A stretch of DNA of 64,000 bases. It comes from Marinomonas atlantica (GTDB lineage: Bacteria; Pseudomonadota; Gammaproteobacteria; Pseudomonadales; Marinomonadaceae). Positions 10,842 through 20,599 of this stretch are shown here, one piece after another. Position 1 is the first letter of the stretch; every line of letters starts with the position of its first letter. The notes under the pieces are model-generated. The model did no database searches and was not told the origin of the DNA. It was given only the letters and a program-made list of their open reading frames with translations. The position numbers and the translations under genes are program-made. The stretch covers positions 414,348 through 478,347 of the forward strand of contig NZ_LTAW01000004.1 of NCBI RefSeq assembly GCF_001639725.1, in the 5' to 3' direction.

Positions 10842-12236
10842 ATGACGACTAGACATTATGATGTCGTGGTACTAGGTACCGGTCCTGCTGGAGAGGGAGC
10901 TGCGATGAATGCAGCTAAAGCAGGCAAACGAGTTGCAGTCATCGAAGCTAGTCCGCGAGTGGGTGGTAGCTGTACGCACTTAGGAACAATACCTTCTAAA
11001 GCACTCCGCCATGCAGTAAAAGAAATTATTGCATTCAATACAAACCCAATGTTCCGTGATATTGGTGAGCCACGTTGGTTCTCTTTTCCTAAAGTATTGG
11101 ACCGCGCTAATCGCGTGATTGATAAGCAAGTGCTCGGACGTACTGAGTACTATGCTCGTAACCGAATTGATGTGTATTTTGGTCGAGGTCGGTTTAAAGA
11201 TGCCAATACGATTGAAGTGAATACGTATGAAAAAGGCCCTGAAGAATTGGTGGCGGAGAAAGTCGTTATTGCAACAGGGTCTCGCCCATATCGCCCAGCC
11301 AATATAGATTTTACTAACCCTCGTATTTATTGCTCAGACAGCATTTTAACGCTAAGTCATACACCACGATCACTAATTATTTATGGTGCAGGGGTAATCG
11401 GTTGTGAATATGCGTCTATTTTCTGTGGTTTGGGTGTTCGAGTTGAGTTAATCAACCCCGGTAAAAAATTGCTTAGCTTCCTAGATGACGAAATCACGGA
11501 TGCGCTAAGTTATCACCTACGTGATGGCGGCATCTTAATTCGTCATAATGAAACCTATGAGTCGATTGACGCTTCAGAGCGTGAAGTGGTCGTCAATATG
11601 GCTTCAGGTAAAAAGCTGCGCGCTGATGCCTTATTGTTCTGTAACGGGCGCTCTGGTAATACTGAGAGCTTAGGGTTGGAAAATGTAGGTATTGAGACAA
11701 ACTCTCGTGGTCAGCTGGCTGTCAGTGACACCTATCAAACAACGGTAGAGAACGTCTACGCAGCGGGCGATGTAATTGGTTGGCCAAGTCTCGCTAGTGC
11801 CGCCTATGACCAAGGTCGCTCTGTCGCAGCCAATATGTTGGGCTTAGAGGGGGGACACTATATTTCTGAGGTTCCAACAGGGATTTATACAATTCCTGAA
11901 ATTTCATCCGTCGGTAAAACAGAGGCAGAATTGACGGCTGAGAAGGTGCCTTATGAAGTGGGTCGTGCATTCTTTAAAAATACTGCTCGAGCGCAGATTA
12001 CGGGCGAAGCCGTTGGGATGCTGAAGATCTTATTTCATCGTGAAACATTGGAAATTCTGGGCATACATTGCTTTGGCGACCAAGCGTCAGAGATCGTGCA
12101 TATCGGTCAAGCGATAATGAAACAGCCAGGTGAATTAAACACGTTGAAATATTTCTTAAATACGACTTTTAACTATCCAACGATGGCTGAAGCGTACCGT
12201 GTTGCGGCTTTGAATGGTATAAACCGAGTTTTTTAA
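10842..12236 (+). CDS. sthA: Soluble pyridine nucleotide transhydrogenase
   Basis: SthA is a cytoplasmic FAD flavoprotein that interconverts NADPH + NAD+ and NADP+ + NADH, balancing the two pools. It has 464 residues, with FAD-binding GTGPAGEG at 12-19 and NAD(P)-binding [11 protein letters not shown]. The active-site disulfide motif of related reductases is altered to C44-T-H-L-G-T49, the hallmark that separates SthA from lipoamide dehydrogenase or glutathione reductase. It follows nqrM by 18 bases, so the NADH supply to NQR and transhydrogenation may be co-expressed. Confidence 0.95.
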   Translation: MTTRHYDVVVLGTGPAGEGAAMNAAKAGKRVAVIEASPRVGGSCTHLGTIPSKALRHAVKEIIAFNTNPMFRDIGEPRWFSFPKVLDRANRVIDKQVLGRTEYYARNRIDVYFGRGRFKDANTIEVNTYEKGPEELVAEKVVIATGSRPYRPANIDFTNPRIYCSDSILTLSHTPRSLIIYGAGVIGCEYASIFCGLGVRVELINPGKKLLSFLDDEITDALSYHLRDGGILIRHNETYESIDASEREVVVNMASGKKLRADALLFCNGRSGNTESLGLENVGIETNSRGQLAVSDTYQTTVENVYAAGDVIGWPSLASAAYDQGRSVAANMLGLEGGHYISEVPTGIYTIPEISSVGKTEAELTAEKVPYEVGRAFFKNTARAQITGEAVGMLKILFHRETLEILGIHCFGDQASEIVHIGQAIMKQPGELNTLKYFLNTTFNYPTMAEAYRVAALNGINRVF

Positions 12237-12252
12237 GTATTTTATTTTGATC

Positions 12253-12279
12253 AAAAAAGGCGCCCACGGCGCCTTTTTT
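12253..12279 (+). terminator. Bidirectional terminator between sthA and hpt
   Basis: A 12-bp stem (AAAAAAGGCGCC pairing with GGCGCCTTTTTT) has a 3-base CAC loop. A-tract and T-tract on either side allow it to end sthA on the plus strand and the hpt gene on the minus strand. Confidence 0.9.
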
Positions 12280-12316
12280 ATTGCTTCTTACCCAAGCTGA
12301 GCGACAAATGTAAAAT

Positions 12317-12865
12317 CTACTTGCCTTTAACGGCATAAATGCCTTGAAGGTTACGGAAGTAGCCTTGGTAATCCATTCCATAGCCGAATAGGAAGCGGTC
12401 TTCAACATCTAAGCCGATGTAATCTGGACGCATTTCAACTTTACGGTCATGCAGTTTGTTAATCACTGTTGCTGAGTAAACAGTTTTGGCGCCGTTAGCT
12501 TCGAACCATTGGATAATTGCTTCTACGGTGTGGCCTTGGTCAAAAATGTCGTCCACGATTAAAATGTCACGTCCTTTGAACTCTGCTTGAGGGTATCGAG
12601 TCCAATTTAAATCACTTCCTGTCGTCTCAAGTCCATAGCGGCTAGCGTGTATATAATCAAGTTCAAGTGGAAATTGTAAGCGTTGCAACAATGCGGCGGT
12701 TGGAAGTAGGCCGCCATTCATGACGCAGATAACAATAGGCATTTTATCGGATAAATCGTCCGAAATTTGTTGAGCCATTTCATCGAGTGCTTCGCTAAGT
12801 TGTGTTTCGTTGATGAGGCAATCTGCCTCATCAAGAATGGAATTTAATTCGTCAATAGTATGCAT
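12317..12865 (-). CDS. hpt: Hypoxanthine/guanine phosphoribosyltransferase family protein
   Basis: This is a purine salvage enzyme that joins a purine base to PRPP. The 182-residue protein carries the PRPP-binding signature at residues 100-113 (two adjacent acidic residues in ILIVDDIFDQGHT) and the N-terminal VMNGGLLPTAALL loop of type I phosphoribosyltransferases. Base specificity (hypoxanthine, guanine or xanthine) cannot be read from the sequence. It sits alone on the minus strand, ending at the shared terminator with sthA. Confidence 0.85.
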   Translation of the reverse strand: MHTIDELNSILDEADCLINETQLSEALDEMAQQISDDLSDKMPIVICVMNGGLLPTAALLQRLQFPLELDYIHASRYGLETTGSDLNWTRYPQAEFKGRDILIVDDIFDQGHTVEAIIQWFEANGAKTVYSATVINKLHDRKVEMRPDYIGLDVEDRFLFGYGMDYQGYFRNLQGIYAVKGK

Positions 12866-12901
12866 AGGTTTGTTTGGGTCGTTGTAAACAAATTTGACCG
12901 A

Positions 12902-13753
12902 TCATTCTAGCTTATTGCGCTCATTAACGCGATCCAATTTATGCAGTGTGGCATTTAAGCTGACAGTAAATAAAATAATTAACCAGCTTGCTTGTAGCCA
13001 AATAAGGAAAGTAGGAAGTGCTGCAAAAGCACCATAGACGACTTGGTAGCTGGCAAAAAACTGTGCGAAATTAGCAAAGATAGAATTTAGAATACCAATT
13101 GAAATGCTTCCTGTTAGTGCAGCAATCGCAGTTGGTTTGATTCTTACTTCAGAGTTTGGAGTTAAAAAATTAATGGTAAAAAGCAACAAAAAGTACACAA
13201 GATAGCTGCTTAATTCAAAAATCCCTTCTAAAAGTACAGGCATGTAAGTGCCAGTAATCTGATAAGAAAGTAGGGTGCCATATAAACTCATTACTACGGT
13301 TAACATGATAGGGCCTAAAGTAAGAATGGCCCAGTAAGTAAGCAGTCGCTCGCGAATGTTGCGATTTTTTTTGATTTGCCAGATGGCTTGTACAGAATGC
13401 TCGAAACTGTTTAGCAGTAAAAGCGCCGTTAGAATTAGTGTTGCAATGCCTGCTGCTGGAAGATTCTTAGTTTGTTCTGAAAATGTAAGGAGGTAAGGTA
13501 TGACAATGCTGCTACTTCCTGGCGCAAGGTGTGATTCTATATAAAGAACCAAAGAGTCTTGCATCGCTACCATTGCTGGTGTTAAGCGTAAGATACCAAA
13601 TACAATGGTAATAATAGGCACGGCAGCTAAAAGAGATGCTACTGTTAAGTGGGCTGCCCTAAGGGAGACTTGGTGGCGTAATGCTCTAATCCAAACTAAA
13701 CGAAGTAGTTGAAATGATTGCGTGGCAATGTTTTTTACAGCTTTAACTTGCAT
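12902..13753 (-). CDS. YihY/BrkB family inner membrane protein
   Basis: This integral membrane protein has 283 residues and about six hydrophobic segments. The conserved beginning of the family is visible (LRAAHLTVASLLAAVPIITIVFG, close to the usual ALTYxTLLALVP pattern). Some E. coli relatives were once named RNase BN, but that activity belongs to another gene; the real function is unknown. I chose the ATG at 13753, preceded by AAGGGAT, over an in-frame TTG 14 codons upstream. It lies 36 bases upstream of hpt on the same strand. Confidence 0.85.
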   Translation of the reverse strand: MQVKAVKNIATQSFQLLRLVWIRALRHQVSLRAAHLTVASLLAAVPIITIVFGILRLTPAMVAMQDSLVLYIESHLAPGSSSIVIPYLLTFSEQTKNLPAAGIATLILTALLLLNSFEHSVQAIWQIKKNRNIRERLLTYWAILTLGPIMLTVVMSLYGTLLSYQITGTYMPVLLEGIFELSSYLVYFLLLFTINFLTPNSEVRIKPTAIAALTGSISIGILNSIFANFAQFFASYQVVYGAFAALPTFLIWLQASWLIILFTVSLNATLHKLDRVNERNKLE

Positions 13754-14004
13754 GCCGATATCCCTTGTCTCTAATTTTTTATATCTTAACGGCAAATACG
13801 ATAAGTCGCCATTGTGTAACTATTGTGGTAAGTGCACACGTATAGTGCAAGATGATTTTTTGTGCTCTATTTTGGTTGCAAATAAATAGGGTGCAGACTA
13901 AAATTCATATCGTTCCTTTTGTGATATTTGTACTGTTCAGCAATCAAGTTAAGAAGGCGATTGTTTTCTATGTTTCTTGGTTGCGAGACGTCATATATTA
14001 TTTT

Positions 14005-14030
14005 AGCCCAGCATTGCTGGGCTTTTTTAT
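14005..14030 (+). terminator. Orphan rho-independent terminator
   Basis: AGCCCAGC and GCTGGGCT arms (8 bp) with a 3-base loop are followed by TTTTTT. The T-run is only on the plus strand. No protein gene ends here, so it either closes an unrecognised small RNA or insulates the tRNA-tig unit. Confidence 0.75.
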
Positions 14031-14039
14031 GTCTTTCAG

Positions 14040-14067
14040 TTGACGATTTATATTCCTTCCCTATAAT
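14040..14067 (+). promoter_or_regulatory. Sigma-70 promoter of tRNA-Arg
   Basis: TTGACG (14040-14045) and a perfect TATAAT (14062-14067) are separated by 16 bases, about 30 bases before the tRNA. A GC-rich run (GCGCG) follows the -10 box, resembling the discriminator of stringently controlled stable-RNA promoters. Confidence 0.75.
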
Positions 14068-14097
14068 AGCGCGTCAATATTTAGTGTTGTAGCAAAT

Positions 14098-14174
14098 GCG
14101 CCTGTAGCTCAGCTGGATAGAGCATCCCCCTTCTAAGGGGATGGTCGGGGGTTCGAATCCCTCCAGGCGTACCA
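14098..14174 (+). tRNA. tRNA-Arg (anticodon TCT)
   Basis: A complete 77-base cloverleaf can be read: acceptor arms GCGCCTG/CAGGCGT, D stem GCTC/GAGC, anticodon stem TCCCC/GGGGA with loop CTTCTAA (anticodon TCT, reading AGA), T arm with GTTCGAATC, and an encoded CCA. It lies about 110 bases before the trigger factor gene. Confidence 0.97.
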
Positions 14175-14286
14175 CTACATCACTGTAATTCACAATTTTT
14201 GGTCTTGTTGACTTGAGCTTTAGAGTAAGTCGTGATTTCTTCGCGGCGGCGTCAACAAATAAAGCACGTTCCCAAGAGGAAGTTTT

Positions 14287-15621
14287 ATGCAAGTTTCTGT
14301 AGAGACAACGTCTCCAATCGAACGCGTTCTTACTATTAGCGTTCCTGCTGCACGTATCGATGATAAAGTTAATGCTGAGGTAGCTAAAACAGCTAAAACA
14401 GTACGCATCGATGGTTTCCGTAAAGGTAAAGTACCAGTGAGCGTTGTAAAAAAACGTTACGGTCAAAGTATCCGTATGGAAACTCTTGAGCAAGTTATGC
14501 GCGATGCATACGTTGAGGCAATCCAAGCTGAGTCTATTAATCCTGCTGGTATGCCATCAATTGAGCCTAAGAAAATTGAAGCTGGCTCTGATCTAGAATT
14601 TGTAGCAAAAGTTGAAGTTTATCCAACAGTTGAACTTGCAGATGTATCTAGTATCGAAGTAACTCGTATTGTTTCTGATATTACAGAAGCTGATGTTGAT
14701 ACTATGCTTGAAACGTTGCGTAAGCAAAATGCTGAATGGACGGCTGTTGATCGCGAAGCGAAAGACGGTGACCAAGTGAAAATCGACTTTGTTGGTTTCC
14801 TAGGTGAAGAAGCATTCGAAGGTGGTGCAGCAGAAGGTCACCAGATTGTTCTTGGTTCGAATTCAATGATTCCTGGTTTCGAAGAAGGCATTGTTGGTAT
14901 GAAAGCGGGAGAAGAGCGTACGATCTCTGTTACGTTCCCTGAAGAATACCAAGCTGAACACTTAGCAGGCAAAGAAGCGACATTCAAAATCACTGCGCAC
15001 GAAGTAGCTGAACAAGTTCTTCCTGAGTTAGATGATGAGTTTGCTACTAAATTCGGTCTTGAAAACTCTGACCTAGCGGGTTTGCGAGCTGAAGTGCAGA
15101 AAAACATGGAGCGTGAGCTTAGCCAAGCAGTGAAGGGCAAGCTTAAGAATTCTTTGTTTGACCAACTTGTTGAGTTAAATCCAATCGAAGTTCCTTCTTC
15201 GTTGGTTGATCAAGAAGTTGATGGTCTTCGCCAACAAGCTGCTCGTCAGTTTGGTAATATGGAAGGGTTTGATCCATCACAACTTCCTGCAGAGCTGTTT
15301 TCTGAAGAAGCAACTAAGCGCGCTAAATTGGGTCTTTTAATCTCTGAAGTGATCCAAAAGAACGAGCTTACAGTAGAAGATGATCGTGTACGTGCTTTCT
15401 TGGAAGATATGGCACAAGCTTACCAAGAGCCACAGCAAGTTGTTGAATACTACTTAAACAACAAAGAGCAACTAGCACAAGTGCAATCTGCTGTACTTGA
15501 GGAGCAAGTTGTTGATAAACTGCTAGAAAGCGCGAAAATTACTGAAGTAACTCTAAGTTACGAAGACGCTATCAAGCCAGAAGCTCAATCTGCAGAAGCA
15601 GAAGAGTCTGAAGAAGCATAA
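14287..15621 (+). CDS. tig: Trigger factor (ribosome-associated chaperone and prolyl isomerase)
   Basis: Trigger factor binds the ribosome exit site and assists folding of nascent chains. The 444-residue protein shows, in order, the ribosome-binding N-terminal domain with its signature loop (GFRKGKVP near residues 44-51), an FKBP-type isomerase domain (about 160-245, DGDQVKIDFVGFL), and an alpha-helical C-terminal chaperone domain ending in an acidic tail. An AAGAGGA site precedes the ATG by 6 bases. It heads the conserved tig-clpP-clpX-lon order and ends at its own terminator. Confidence 0.97.
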   Translation: MQVSVETTSPIERVLTISVPAARIDDKVNAEVAKTAKTVRIDGFRKGKVPVSVVKKRYGQSIRMETLEQVMRDAYVEAIQAESINPAGMPSIEPKKIEAGSDLEFVAKVEVYPTVELADVSSIEVTRIVSDITEADVDTMLETLRKQNAEWTAVDREAKDGDQVKIDFVGFLGEEAFEGGAAEGHQIVLGSNSMIPGFEEGIVGMKAGEERTISVTFPEEYQAEHLAGKEATFKITAHEVAEQVLPELDDEFATKFGLENSDLAGLRAEVQKNMERELSQAVKGKLKNSLFDQLVELNPIEVPSSLVDQEVDGLRQQAARQFGNMEGFDPSQLPAELFSEEATKRAKLGLLISEVIQKNELTVEDDRVRAFLEDMAQAYQEPQQVVEYYLNNKEQLAQVQSAVLEEQVVDKLLESAKITEVTLSYEDAIKPEAQSAEAEESEEA

Positions 15622-15644
15622 GCTTAGCTTATAATTCTCATAGG

Positions 15645-15680
15645 GCCGGTATAGCGAAAGCTATGCCGGCTTTTTCGTTT
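15645..15680 (+). terminator. Rho-independent terminator after tig
   Basis: An 11-bp stem (GCCGGTATAGC/GCTATGCCGGC, one G-T pair) is capped by a GAAA tetraloop and followed by TTTTTCGTTTT. It partly uncouples tig from clpP, whose ATG lies about 24 bases after the stem. Confidence 0.85.
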
Positions 15681-15693
15681 TAAGGAATAGGAT

Positions 15694-16326
15694 ATGAATT
15701 TAATGACCCCTACAACTGGCCCTGTCGCGATTACAAGTAATGGCCTAGTCCCAATGGTTATTGAGCAGACTGCTCGAGGTGAACGATCTTTTGATATATA
15801 TTCTCGTCTACTAAAAGAGCGTGTCATCTTTTTGGTGGGTCAAGTCGAAGATCATATGGCAAACTTAGTGGTTGCCCAGCTGTTATTCTTAGAATCAGAA
15901 AACCCTGATAAAGATATTCATCTTTACATTAACTCACCAGGTGGTTCTGTAACAGCAGGCATGTCGATCTATGATACTATGCAGTTTATAAAGCCTGATG
16001 TAAGCACCATGTGTATTGGTCAAGCTGCTAGTATGGGGGCACTGTTGCTAACTGCAGGTGCAGAAGGTAAGCGTTATTGCTTGCCGAACTCTCGCGTCAT
16101 GATTCACCAGCCACTTGGCGGATACCAAGGTCAGGCTTCTGATATCGAAATTCACACTCGCGAAATCTTAGGTATTAAGCATCGTTTAAATGAAATCATT
16201 GCTCACCACACAGGTAAACCTATTGAAACTGTGGCGCAAGATACCGACCGTGATAACTTCATGAGTCCGCAAGCGGCTAAAGATTACGGTTTAATTGACG
16301 ATATCCTAGAAAAACGCGAAGCATAA
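15694..16326 (+). CDS. clpP: ATP-dependent Clp protease proteolytic subunit
   Basis: ClpP forms the tetradecameric serine-protease chamber that works with ClpX or ClpA. In this 210-residue protein the catalytic triad is Ser113 (in [11 protein letters not shown]), His138 (in [11 protein letters not shown]) and Asp187, with the same spacing as in E. coli. The N-terminal segment before about residue 15 is probably a removable propeptide. It is followed 15 bases later by clpX, its unfoldase partner. Confidence 0.97.
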   Translation: MNLMTPTTGPVAITSNGLVPMVIEQTARGERSFDIYSRLLKERVIFLVGQVEDHMANLVVAQLLFLESENPDKDIHLYINSPGGSVTAGMSIYDTMQFIKPDVSTMCIGQAASMGALLLTAGAEGKRYCLPNSRVMIHQPLGGYQGQASDIEIHTREILGIKHRLNEIIAHHTGKPIETVAQDTDRDNFMSPQAAKDYGLIDDILEKREA

Positions 16327-16341
16327 TAAGGGTGGACTTTA

Positions 16342-17625
16342 ATGTCTGATGATAAATATAGCCGCGGCGACCATTCTGATCGGTTGTTGTACTGCTCTTT
16401 CTGTGGCAAGAGTCAGGATGAGGTTAAGAAACTAATTGCCGGCCCTTCGGTGTATATCTGTAATGAGTGTGTTGATTTATGCAATAACATCATTACTCAA
16501 GAATTGTTGCAAGGTGATGGTGAGTCTGAAGAAAAAGACGAATTGCCGACGCCTGCGAAACTGGCAGCATCTTTAGATGATTATGTAATCGGTCAGGAGC
16601 GCGCTAAAAAAGTGTTAGCGGTGGCCGTATATAATCACTACAAACGTCTGCGTCATCAAGGCTTAGCCAATAAAGATATAGAGTTAGGTAAGAGTAATAT
16701 CTTGCTTATTGGTCCAACGGGTAGTGGTAAAACGCTCCTCGCTCAGACACTTGCTCGTGTTTTGGATGTGCCTTTCACTATTGCTGATGCAACCACATTA
16801 ACTGAAGCTGGTTACGTAGGTGAGGATGTAGAGAATATCATCCAGAAGCTTTTGCAAAATTGTGATTACGATGTCGACAAGGCGCAGCGCGGTATCGTCT
16901 ACATCGATGAAATTGATAAAATTTCTCGTAAGTCTGATAACCCTTCTATCACACGTGATGTGTCAGGTGAGGGTGTTCAGCAGGCATTGTTGAAGTTAAT
17001 TGAAGGTACTGTTGCTTCGGTTCCGCCTCAGGGTGGTCGTAAGCATCCACAACAAGAGTTTGTTCAGGTTGATACCTCTAATATTCTCTTTATTTGTGGT
17101 GGTGCGTTTGCGGGTCTTGAGCGTGTGATTAGTGATCGTACTGAAAAGAGTAGTATTGGCTTTAAAGCGACAGTGAAGAGCAAAGAGAAAGATCGTTCTT
17201 TCTCTGAAGCAGTGCACCAAGTTGAAACTGAAGATTTGGTAAAATTTGGTCTGATTCCAGAGTTTGTAGGTCGTTTGCCCGTCGTGGCAACGCTTTCTGA
17301 ACTGGATGAGGAAGCATTAATGACGATCTTGAGTCAGCCTAAGAATGCTTTGACGAAACAATATCAGCATCTATTCGAATTAGAGGGTGTTGAGCTTGAA
17401 TTTACAGATGAGTCACTACGTGAAGCAGCCCATTTAGCGCTTGAGCGTAAAACAGGTGCTCGTGGTTTGCGAAGTATTCTTGAGTCTTCTTTGCTCGAGT
17501 GTATGTACGAGCTTCCTAACCGTACAGACATTGCTAAAGTTGTTATGGATGGTTCATCTATCCGTGGTGATTCAGCGCCATTAATGGTGCTTGAAAGTGA
17601 GATGAAAGACGCCTCAAATGGTTAA
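16342..17625 (+). CDS. clpX: Clp protease ATP-binding subunit ClpX
   Basis: ClpX is an AAA+ unfoldase that feeds substrates into ClpP. The 427-residue protein begins with the zinc-binding domain (Cys18, Cys21, Cys40, Cys43), followed by Walker A GPTGSGKT, Walker [11 protein letters not shown], a sensor region and the C-terminal small domain ([10 protein letters not shown]). It is co-directional with clpP at 15 bases, so the two are probably one transcript. A hairpin follows its stop. Confidence 0.97.
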   Translation: MSDDKYSRGDHSDRLLYCSFCGKSQDEVKKLIAGPSVYICNECVDLCNNIITQELLQGDGESEEKDELPTPAKLAASLDDYVIGQERAKKVLAVAVYNHYKRLRHQGLANKDIELGKSNILLIGPTGSGKTLLAQTLARVLDVPFTIADATTLTEAGYVGEDVENIIQKLLQNCDYDVDKAQRGIVYIDEIDKISRKSDNPSITRDVSGEGVQQALLKLIEGTVASVPPQGGRKHPQQEFVQVDTSNILFICGGAFAGLERVISDRTEKSSIGFKATVKSKEKDRSFSEAVHQVETEDLVKFGLIPEFVGRLPVVATLSELDEEALMTILSQPKNALTKQYQHLFELEGVELEFTDESLREAAHLALERKTGARGLRSILESSLLECMYELPNRTDIAKVVMDGSSIRGDSAPLMVLESEMKDASNG

Positions 17626-17637
17626 TTTCTAAACAAA

Positions 17638-17668
17638 TTTCGCTTGCGATCGTTGGTCGTAAGCGAAA
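17638..17668 (+). terminator. Hairpin after clpX, possible weak terminator
   Basis: A 12-bp stem (TTTCGCTTGCGA pairing with TCGTAAGCGAAA, one G-T pair) has a 7-base loop, just after the clpX stop. The following sequence is only moderately T-rich (TCTCGCTTTATTCC), so termination may be partial. Confidence 0.5.
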
Positions 17669-17712
17669 TCTCGCTTTATTCCCTCCTTTTTCTTCTATTT
17701 CCTCTCTGAACG

Positions 17713-17741
17713 CTTGCATTTTGACCTAGTTGACCTTATCT
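17713..17741 (+). promoter_or_regulatory. Candidate heat-shock (sigma-32) promoter of lon
   Basis: CTTGCAT at 17713-17719 and CCTTATCT at 17734-17741 are 14 bases apart, approximating the sigma-32 pattern CTTGAAA-N14-CCCCATNT. Lon is heat-shock controlled in relatives. Two overlapping TTGACC motifs (17721, 17730) could equally be sigma-70 -35 boxes. The match is imperfect. Confidence 0.35.
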
Positions 17742-17805
17742 CTAAATTATCGAAGTCAAGTCACTCATCAGCGTTGCGTATGCTGATGTTCAGTTGGAAG
17801 TAATT

Positions 17806-20199
17806 ATGTCTGAGTCTGATTCTAAAAATTTACCAATGTTGCCGCTACGCGATGTAGTCGTGTATCCGCATATGGTTTTGCCGTTATTCGTCGGTCGAAA
17901 AAAATCCATTGCTGCTCTAGAGTCCGCAATGGATGGCGACAAGATGGTGTTTCTTGTTGCACAGCAAGATGCCTCCAAAGATGATCCTAATAAAGAAGAT
18001 CTGTATACCATTGGTACGGTAGCGAAAGTTATTCAGTTGCTTCGCCTGCCAGATGGAACCGTTAAGGTTCTGGTTGAGGGCCAGTATCGCGCTGAGCTTC
18101 AAGCGCTTGAAAATGGCGATGAATGGGTATCGGCAACGATTGAGCAGCTTCCTGAAGCGGAAGATGATGAATCTGAGTATCCTGCCATCCGAAATGCATT
18201 GATTAAGCAACTTGATGAGTATGTTGCTGGTAGTAAGCGTATCCCAAGTGAGGTTGTTACTTCTCTTAAATCAATCGATGATCTATCCAAACTGATTGAT
18301 TCTATTGCTGGCCACATGAGCTTAAAACTTGAGGATAAGCAGCATGCACTTCAGTTAAGTTCATTAGTTGAGCGTGGAGAGCATTTAATGGGATTGATGG
18401 ATGGTGAGTTAGATATAGCTCACTTAGAAAAAAACATCCGCAGTCGCGTCAAAAAGCAGATGGAAAAAAGCCAACGCGAGTACTATCTGAACGAGCAAAT
18501 GAAGGCTATTCAGAAAGAGTTAGGTGACATGGACGAAGGCAGTAACGAGCTTGACCTTCTCCAAGAAAAAATTACCGAAGCAAAAATGTCGGCTGAGGCA
18601 ACTGAAAAGGCTGAAGCAGAGCTTAAGAAGCTGAAAATGATGTCGCCTATGTCTGCGGAAGCAACCGTAGTACGCGGATATATTGACTGGTTAGTTTCAT
18701 TGCCATGGTCAAAGCGCTCAAAAGTTCGTAATGATCTAGCTTATGCTGAAAAAGTATTGAACGAAGATCATTTTGGTTTGCAAGATGTTAAAGACCGTAT
18801 CTTAGAATTCTTAGCTGTTCAGCAACGAGTTAAGAAAGTAAAAGGTCCTGTATTGTGTCTAGTCGGGCCTCCTGGTGTTGGTAAAACCTCTCTTGGTCAG
18901 TCGATTGCCCGTGCTGTGAACCGTAAGTATGTACGTATGGCTTTAGGTGGTGTGCGAGATGAATCTGAGATTCGTGGTCACCGTCGAACTTATATAGGCT
19001 CAATGCCAGGTAAGCTAATTCAGAAGCTGGCTAAAGTGAAAGTGAAAAACCCACTTTTCTTGCTGGATGAAATTGACAAGATGGGCATGGACCAACGTGG
19101 TGATCCTGCTTCCGCATTACTTGAGGTGCTTGATCCGGAGCAAAACCACACATTTAGTGATCATTATCTAGAAGTTGATTACGATTTATCAGATGTAATG
19201 TTTATTTGTACGTCGAACAGTATGAATATTCCTGGCCCATTGATGGATCGTATGGAAATCATCCGTATTCCTGGTTATACGGAAGATGAAAAACTGAATA
19301 TCGCTAAACGCTATTTGTTACCTAAACAAATTAAATTAAGCGGTTTAAAAGACACTGAAATCGAGGTTTCTGATGAAGCTCTGATGGATGTGATTCGCTA
19401 TTACACTAAAGAGGCTGGTGTACGTGGACTTGAACGTGAGTTAAGCAAGGTGTGTCGACGTGTTGTCAAAGAACAGACGTTGAAGAAAAATAGTGATGCC
19501 GTTAGTGTGACTTCAGAAACTCTTGAAGAATATTGTGGTGTACATAAATTTAGCTATGGCAAGGCCGAGGAAAATAACCAGATCGGCCAAGTTACAGGTT
19601 TGGCTTGGACTTCGGTGGGTGGCGAGTTGTTAACTATCGAAGCAGCGGGTGTGCCAGGTAAAGGTCGTCATGTTAAGACCGGTTCTCTTGGTGATGTTAT
19701 GCAAGAATCCATTCAGGCGGCTTTAACGGTTGTTCGTAGTCGTGCATCAGGATTGGGTATTGCAGATGACTTCCATGAAAAAGTAGATTTACATTTGCAT
19801 GTACCGGAAGGAGCGACGCCTAAGGATGGTCCTAGTGCGGGTATTGCTATGTGTACTGCGATAGTGTCGGTGCTGGCGAAAGTGCCTGTGAAAGCTTCTG
19901 TAGCGATGACAGGTGAGATTACGTTGCGTGGTGAAGTGCTACCAATTGGTGGTCTCAAAGAAAAGCTACTTGCAGCTCATCGTGGCGGTATCAAAACAGT
20001 GCTGATACCACAAGAAAATACTCGCGACCTAAAAGAAATTCCTGACAATATCAAAGCTGATCTTGAAATTGTGCCAGTAAAATGGATTGATGAAGTCTTA
20101 GATGTGGCATTAGAGTACGTTCCTTCACCAAAAAATGAAGAAACTGTGTCAGCGAAGGAAAAAACTGTTGATGAACAAGAATCTGTGAGTCATCATTAG
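17806..20199 (+). CDS. lon: ATP-dependent protease Lon
   Basis: Lon degrades misfolded and regulatory proteins in the cytoplasm. The 797-residue protein shows the LON substrate-binding domain (LPLRDVVVYPHMVLPLFVGR at the start), a central AAA+ domain with Walker A GPPGVGKTS and Walker B LFLLDEIDK, and the C-terminal protease domain with catalytic Ser in PKDGPSAG and Lys in IGGLKEK. I took the ATG at 17806, since TTGGAAG before it is a better ribosome-binding site than start for the in-frame TTG at 17794. A short acidic tail after the protease domain is slightly longer than in E. coli. Confidence 0.97.
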   Translation: MSESDSKNLPMLPLRDVVVYPHMVLPLFVGRKKSIAALESAMDGDKMVFLVAQQDASKDDPNKEDLYTIGTVAKVIQLLRLPDGTVKVLVEGQYRAELQALENGDEWVSATIEQLPEAEDDESEYPAIRNALIKQLDEYVAGSKRIPSEVVTSLKSIDDLSKLIDSIAGHMSLKLEDKQHALQLSSLVERGEHLMGLMDGELDIAHLEKNIRSRVKKQMEKSQREYYLNEQMKAIQKELGDMDEGSNELDLLQEKITEAKMSAEATEKAEAELKKLKMMSPMSAEATVVRGYIDWLVSLPWSKRSKVRNDLAYAEKVLNEDHFGLQDVKDRILEFLAVQQRVKKVKGPVLCLVGPPGVGKTSLGQSIARAVNRKYVRMALGGVRDESEIRGHRRTYIGSMPGKLIQKLAKVKVKNPLFLLDEIDKMGMDQRGDPASALLEVLDPEQNHTFSDHYLEVDYDLSDVMFICTSNSMNIPGPLMDRMEIIRIPGYTEDEKLNIAKRYLLPKQIKLSGLKDTEIEVSDEALMDVIRYYTKEAGVRGLERELSKVCRRVVKEQTLKKNSDAVSVTSETLEEYCGVHKFSYGKAEENNQIGQVTGLAWTSVGGELLTIEAAGVPGKGRHVKTGSLGDVMQESIQAALTVVRSRASGLGIADDFHEKVDLHLHVPEGATPKDGPSAGIAMCTAIVSVLAKVPVKASVAMTGEITLRGEVLPIGGLKEKLLAAHRGGIKTVLIPQENTRDLKEIPDNIKADLEIVPVKWIDEVLDVALEYVPSPKNEETVSAKEKTVDEQESVSHH

Positions 20200-20212
20200 T
20201 TCAAACCCTGTG

Positions 20213-20242
20213 TTGACAGGGCCTAAGATAGGCTTGTATAAA
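20213..20242 (+). promoter_or_regulatory. Sigma-70 promoter of hupB
   Basis: A perfect TTGACA (20213-20218) is followed after 18 bases by TATAAA (20237-20242), just after the lon stop. A leader of about 70 bases would precede the hupB start. Confidence 0.55.
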
Positions 20243-20319
20243 GACTCATCTGAATCGACTGTTACGTTTAGTCGAATTAAAAATACCAAGGAACCACGAG
20301 AATACTGAAGGGGTAGAAC

Positions 20320-20592
20320 GTGAACAAATCAGAATTGATTGATGCTATTGCCACGTCCGCAGACTTATCTAAAGCGGCTGCAAGTAATGCACTAGATGCA
20401 ACTTTGACTGCAATTGAAGAAGCACTAGCAAAAGGCGACCAAGTTACTTTAGTTGGTTTTGGCACTTTCTCAGTAAAAGAGCGCGCGGCACGTACAGGTC
20501 GCAATCCTCAAACTGGTGAGGAAATCCAAATCAGTGCTGCTAAGGTTCCTAGTTTCAAAGCCGGTAAAGGCCTTAAAGACGCAGTGAACTAA
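20320..20592 (+). CDS. hupB: DNA-binding protein HU, beta type
   Basis: HU is a small histone-like dimer that bends DNA and compacts the nucleoid. This 90-residue protein has the family motifs [11 protein letters not shown] and the DNA-binding arm around [14 protein letters not shown]. It uses a GTG start at 20320, supported by GAAGGGGT 6-8 bases upstream and by the canonical N terminus MNKSELID. Position directly after lon is conserved in gammaproteobacteria. tRNA-Asp follows within 10 bases. Confidence 0.96.
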   Translation: MNKSELIDAIATSADLSKAAASNALDATLTAIEEALAKGDQVTLVGFGTFSVKERAARTGRNPQTGEEIQISAAKVPSFKAGKGLKDAVN

Positions 20593-20599
20593 TGAACAT

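Larger units (their letters stand above)
13754..14097. other. Intergenic region with orphan terminator
   Basis: This 344-base stretch lies between the divergent YihY gene and tRNA-Arg. It contains a strong plus-strand rho-independent hairpin (14005-14030) with no convincing gene before it, and the tRNA-Arg promoter (14040-14067). A 63-codon frame at 13852-14043 runs through the hairpin, has no ribosome-binding site or recognisable similarity, and is judged non-coding. The region may instead encode a small RNA. Confidence 0.5.

Noticed and set aside
13852..14043. 63-codon open frame upstream of tRNA-Arg
   Set aside because: No ribosome-binding site, an unlikely aromatic-rich composition, and it reads through a strong terminator hairpin. 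Treated as non-coding, possibly overlapping a small RNA.
14098..14174. tRNA-Arg as an integration site for a genomic island
   Set aside because: No integrase gene or direct repeat of the tRNA 3' end was found nearby, and the flanking genes are conserved housekeeping genes. The same holds for tRNA-Asp at 20600.
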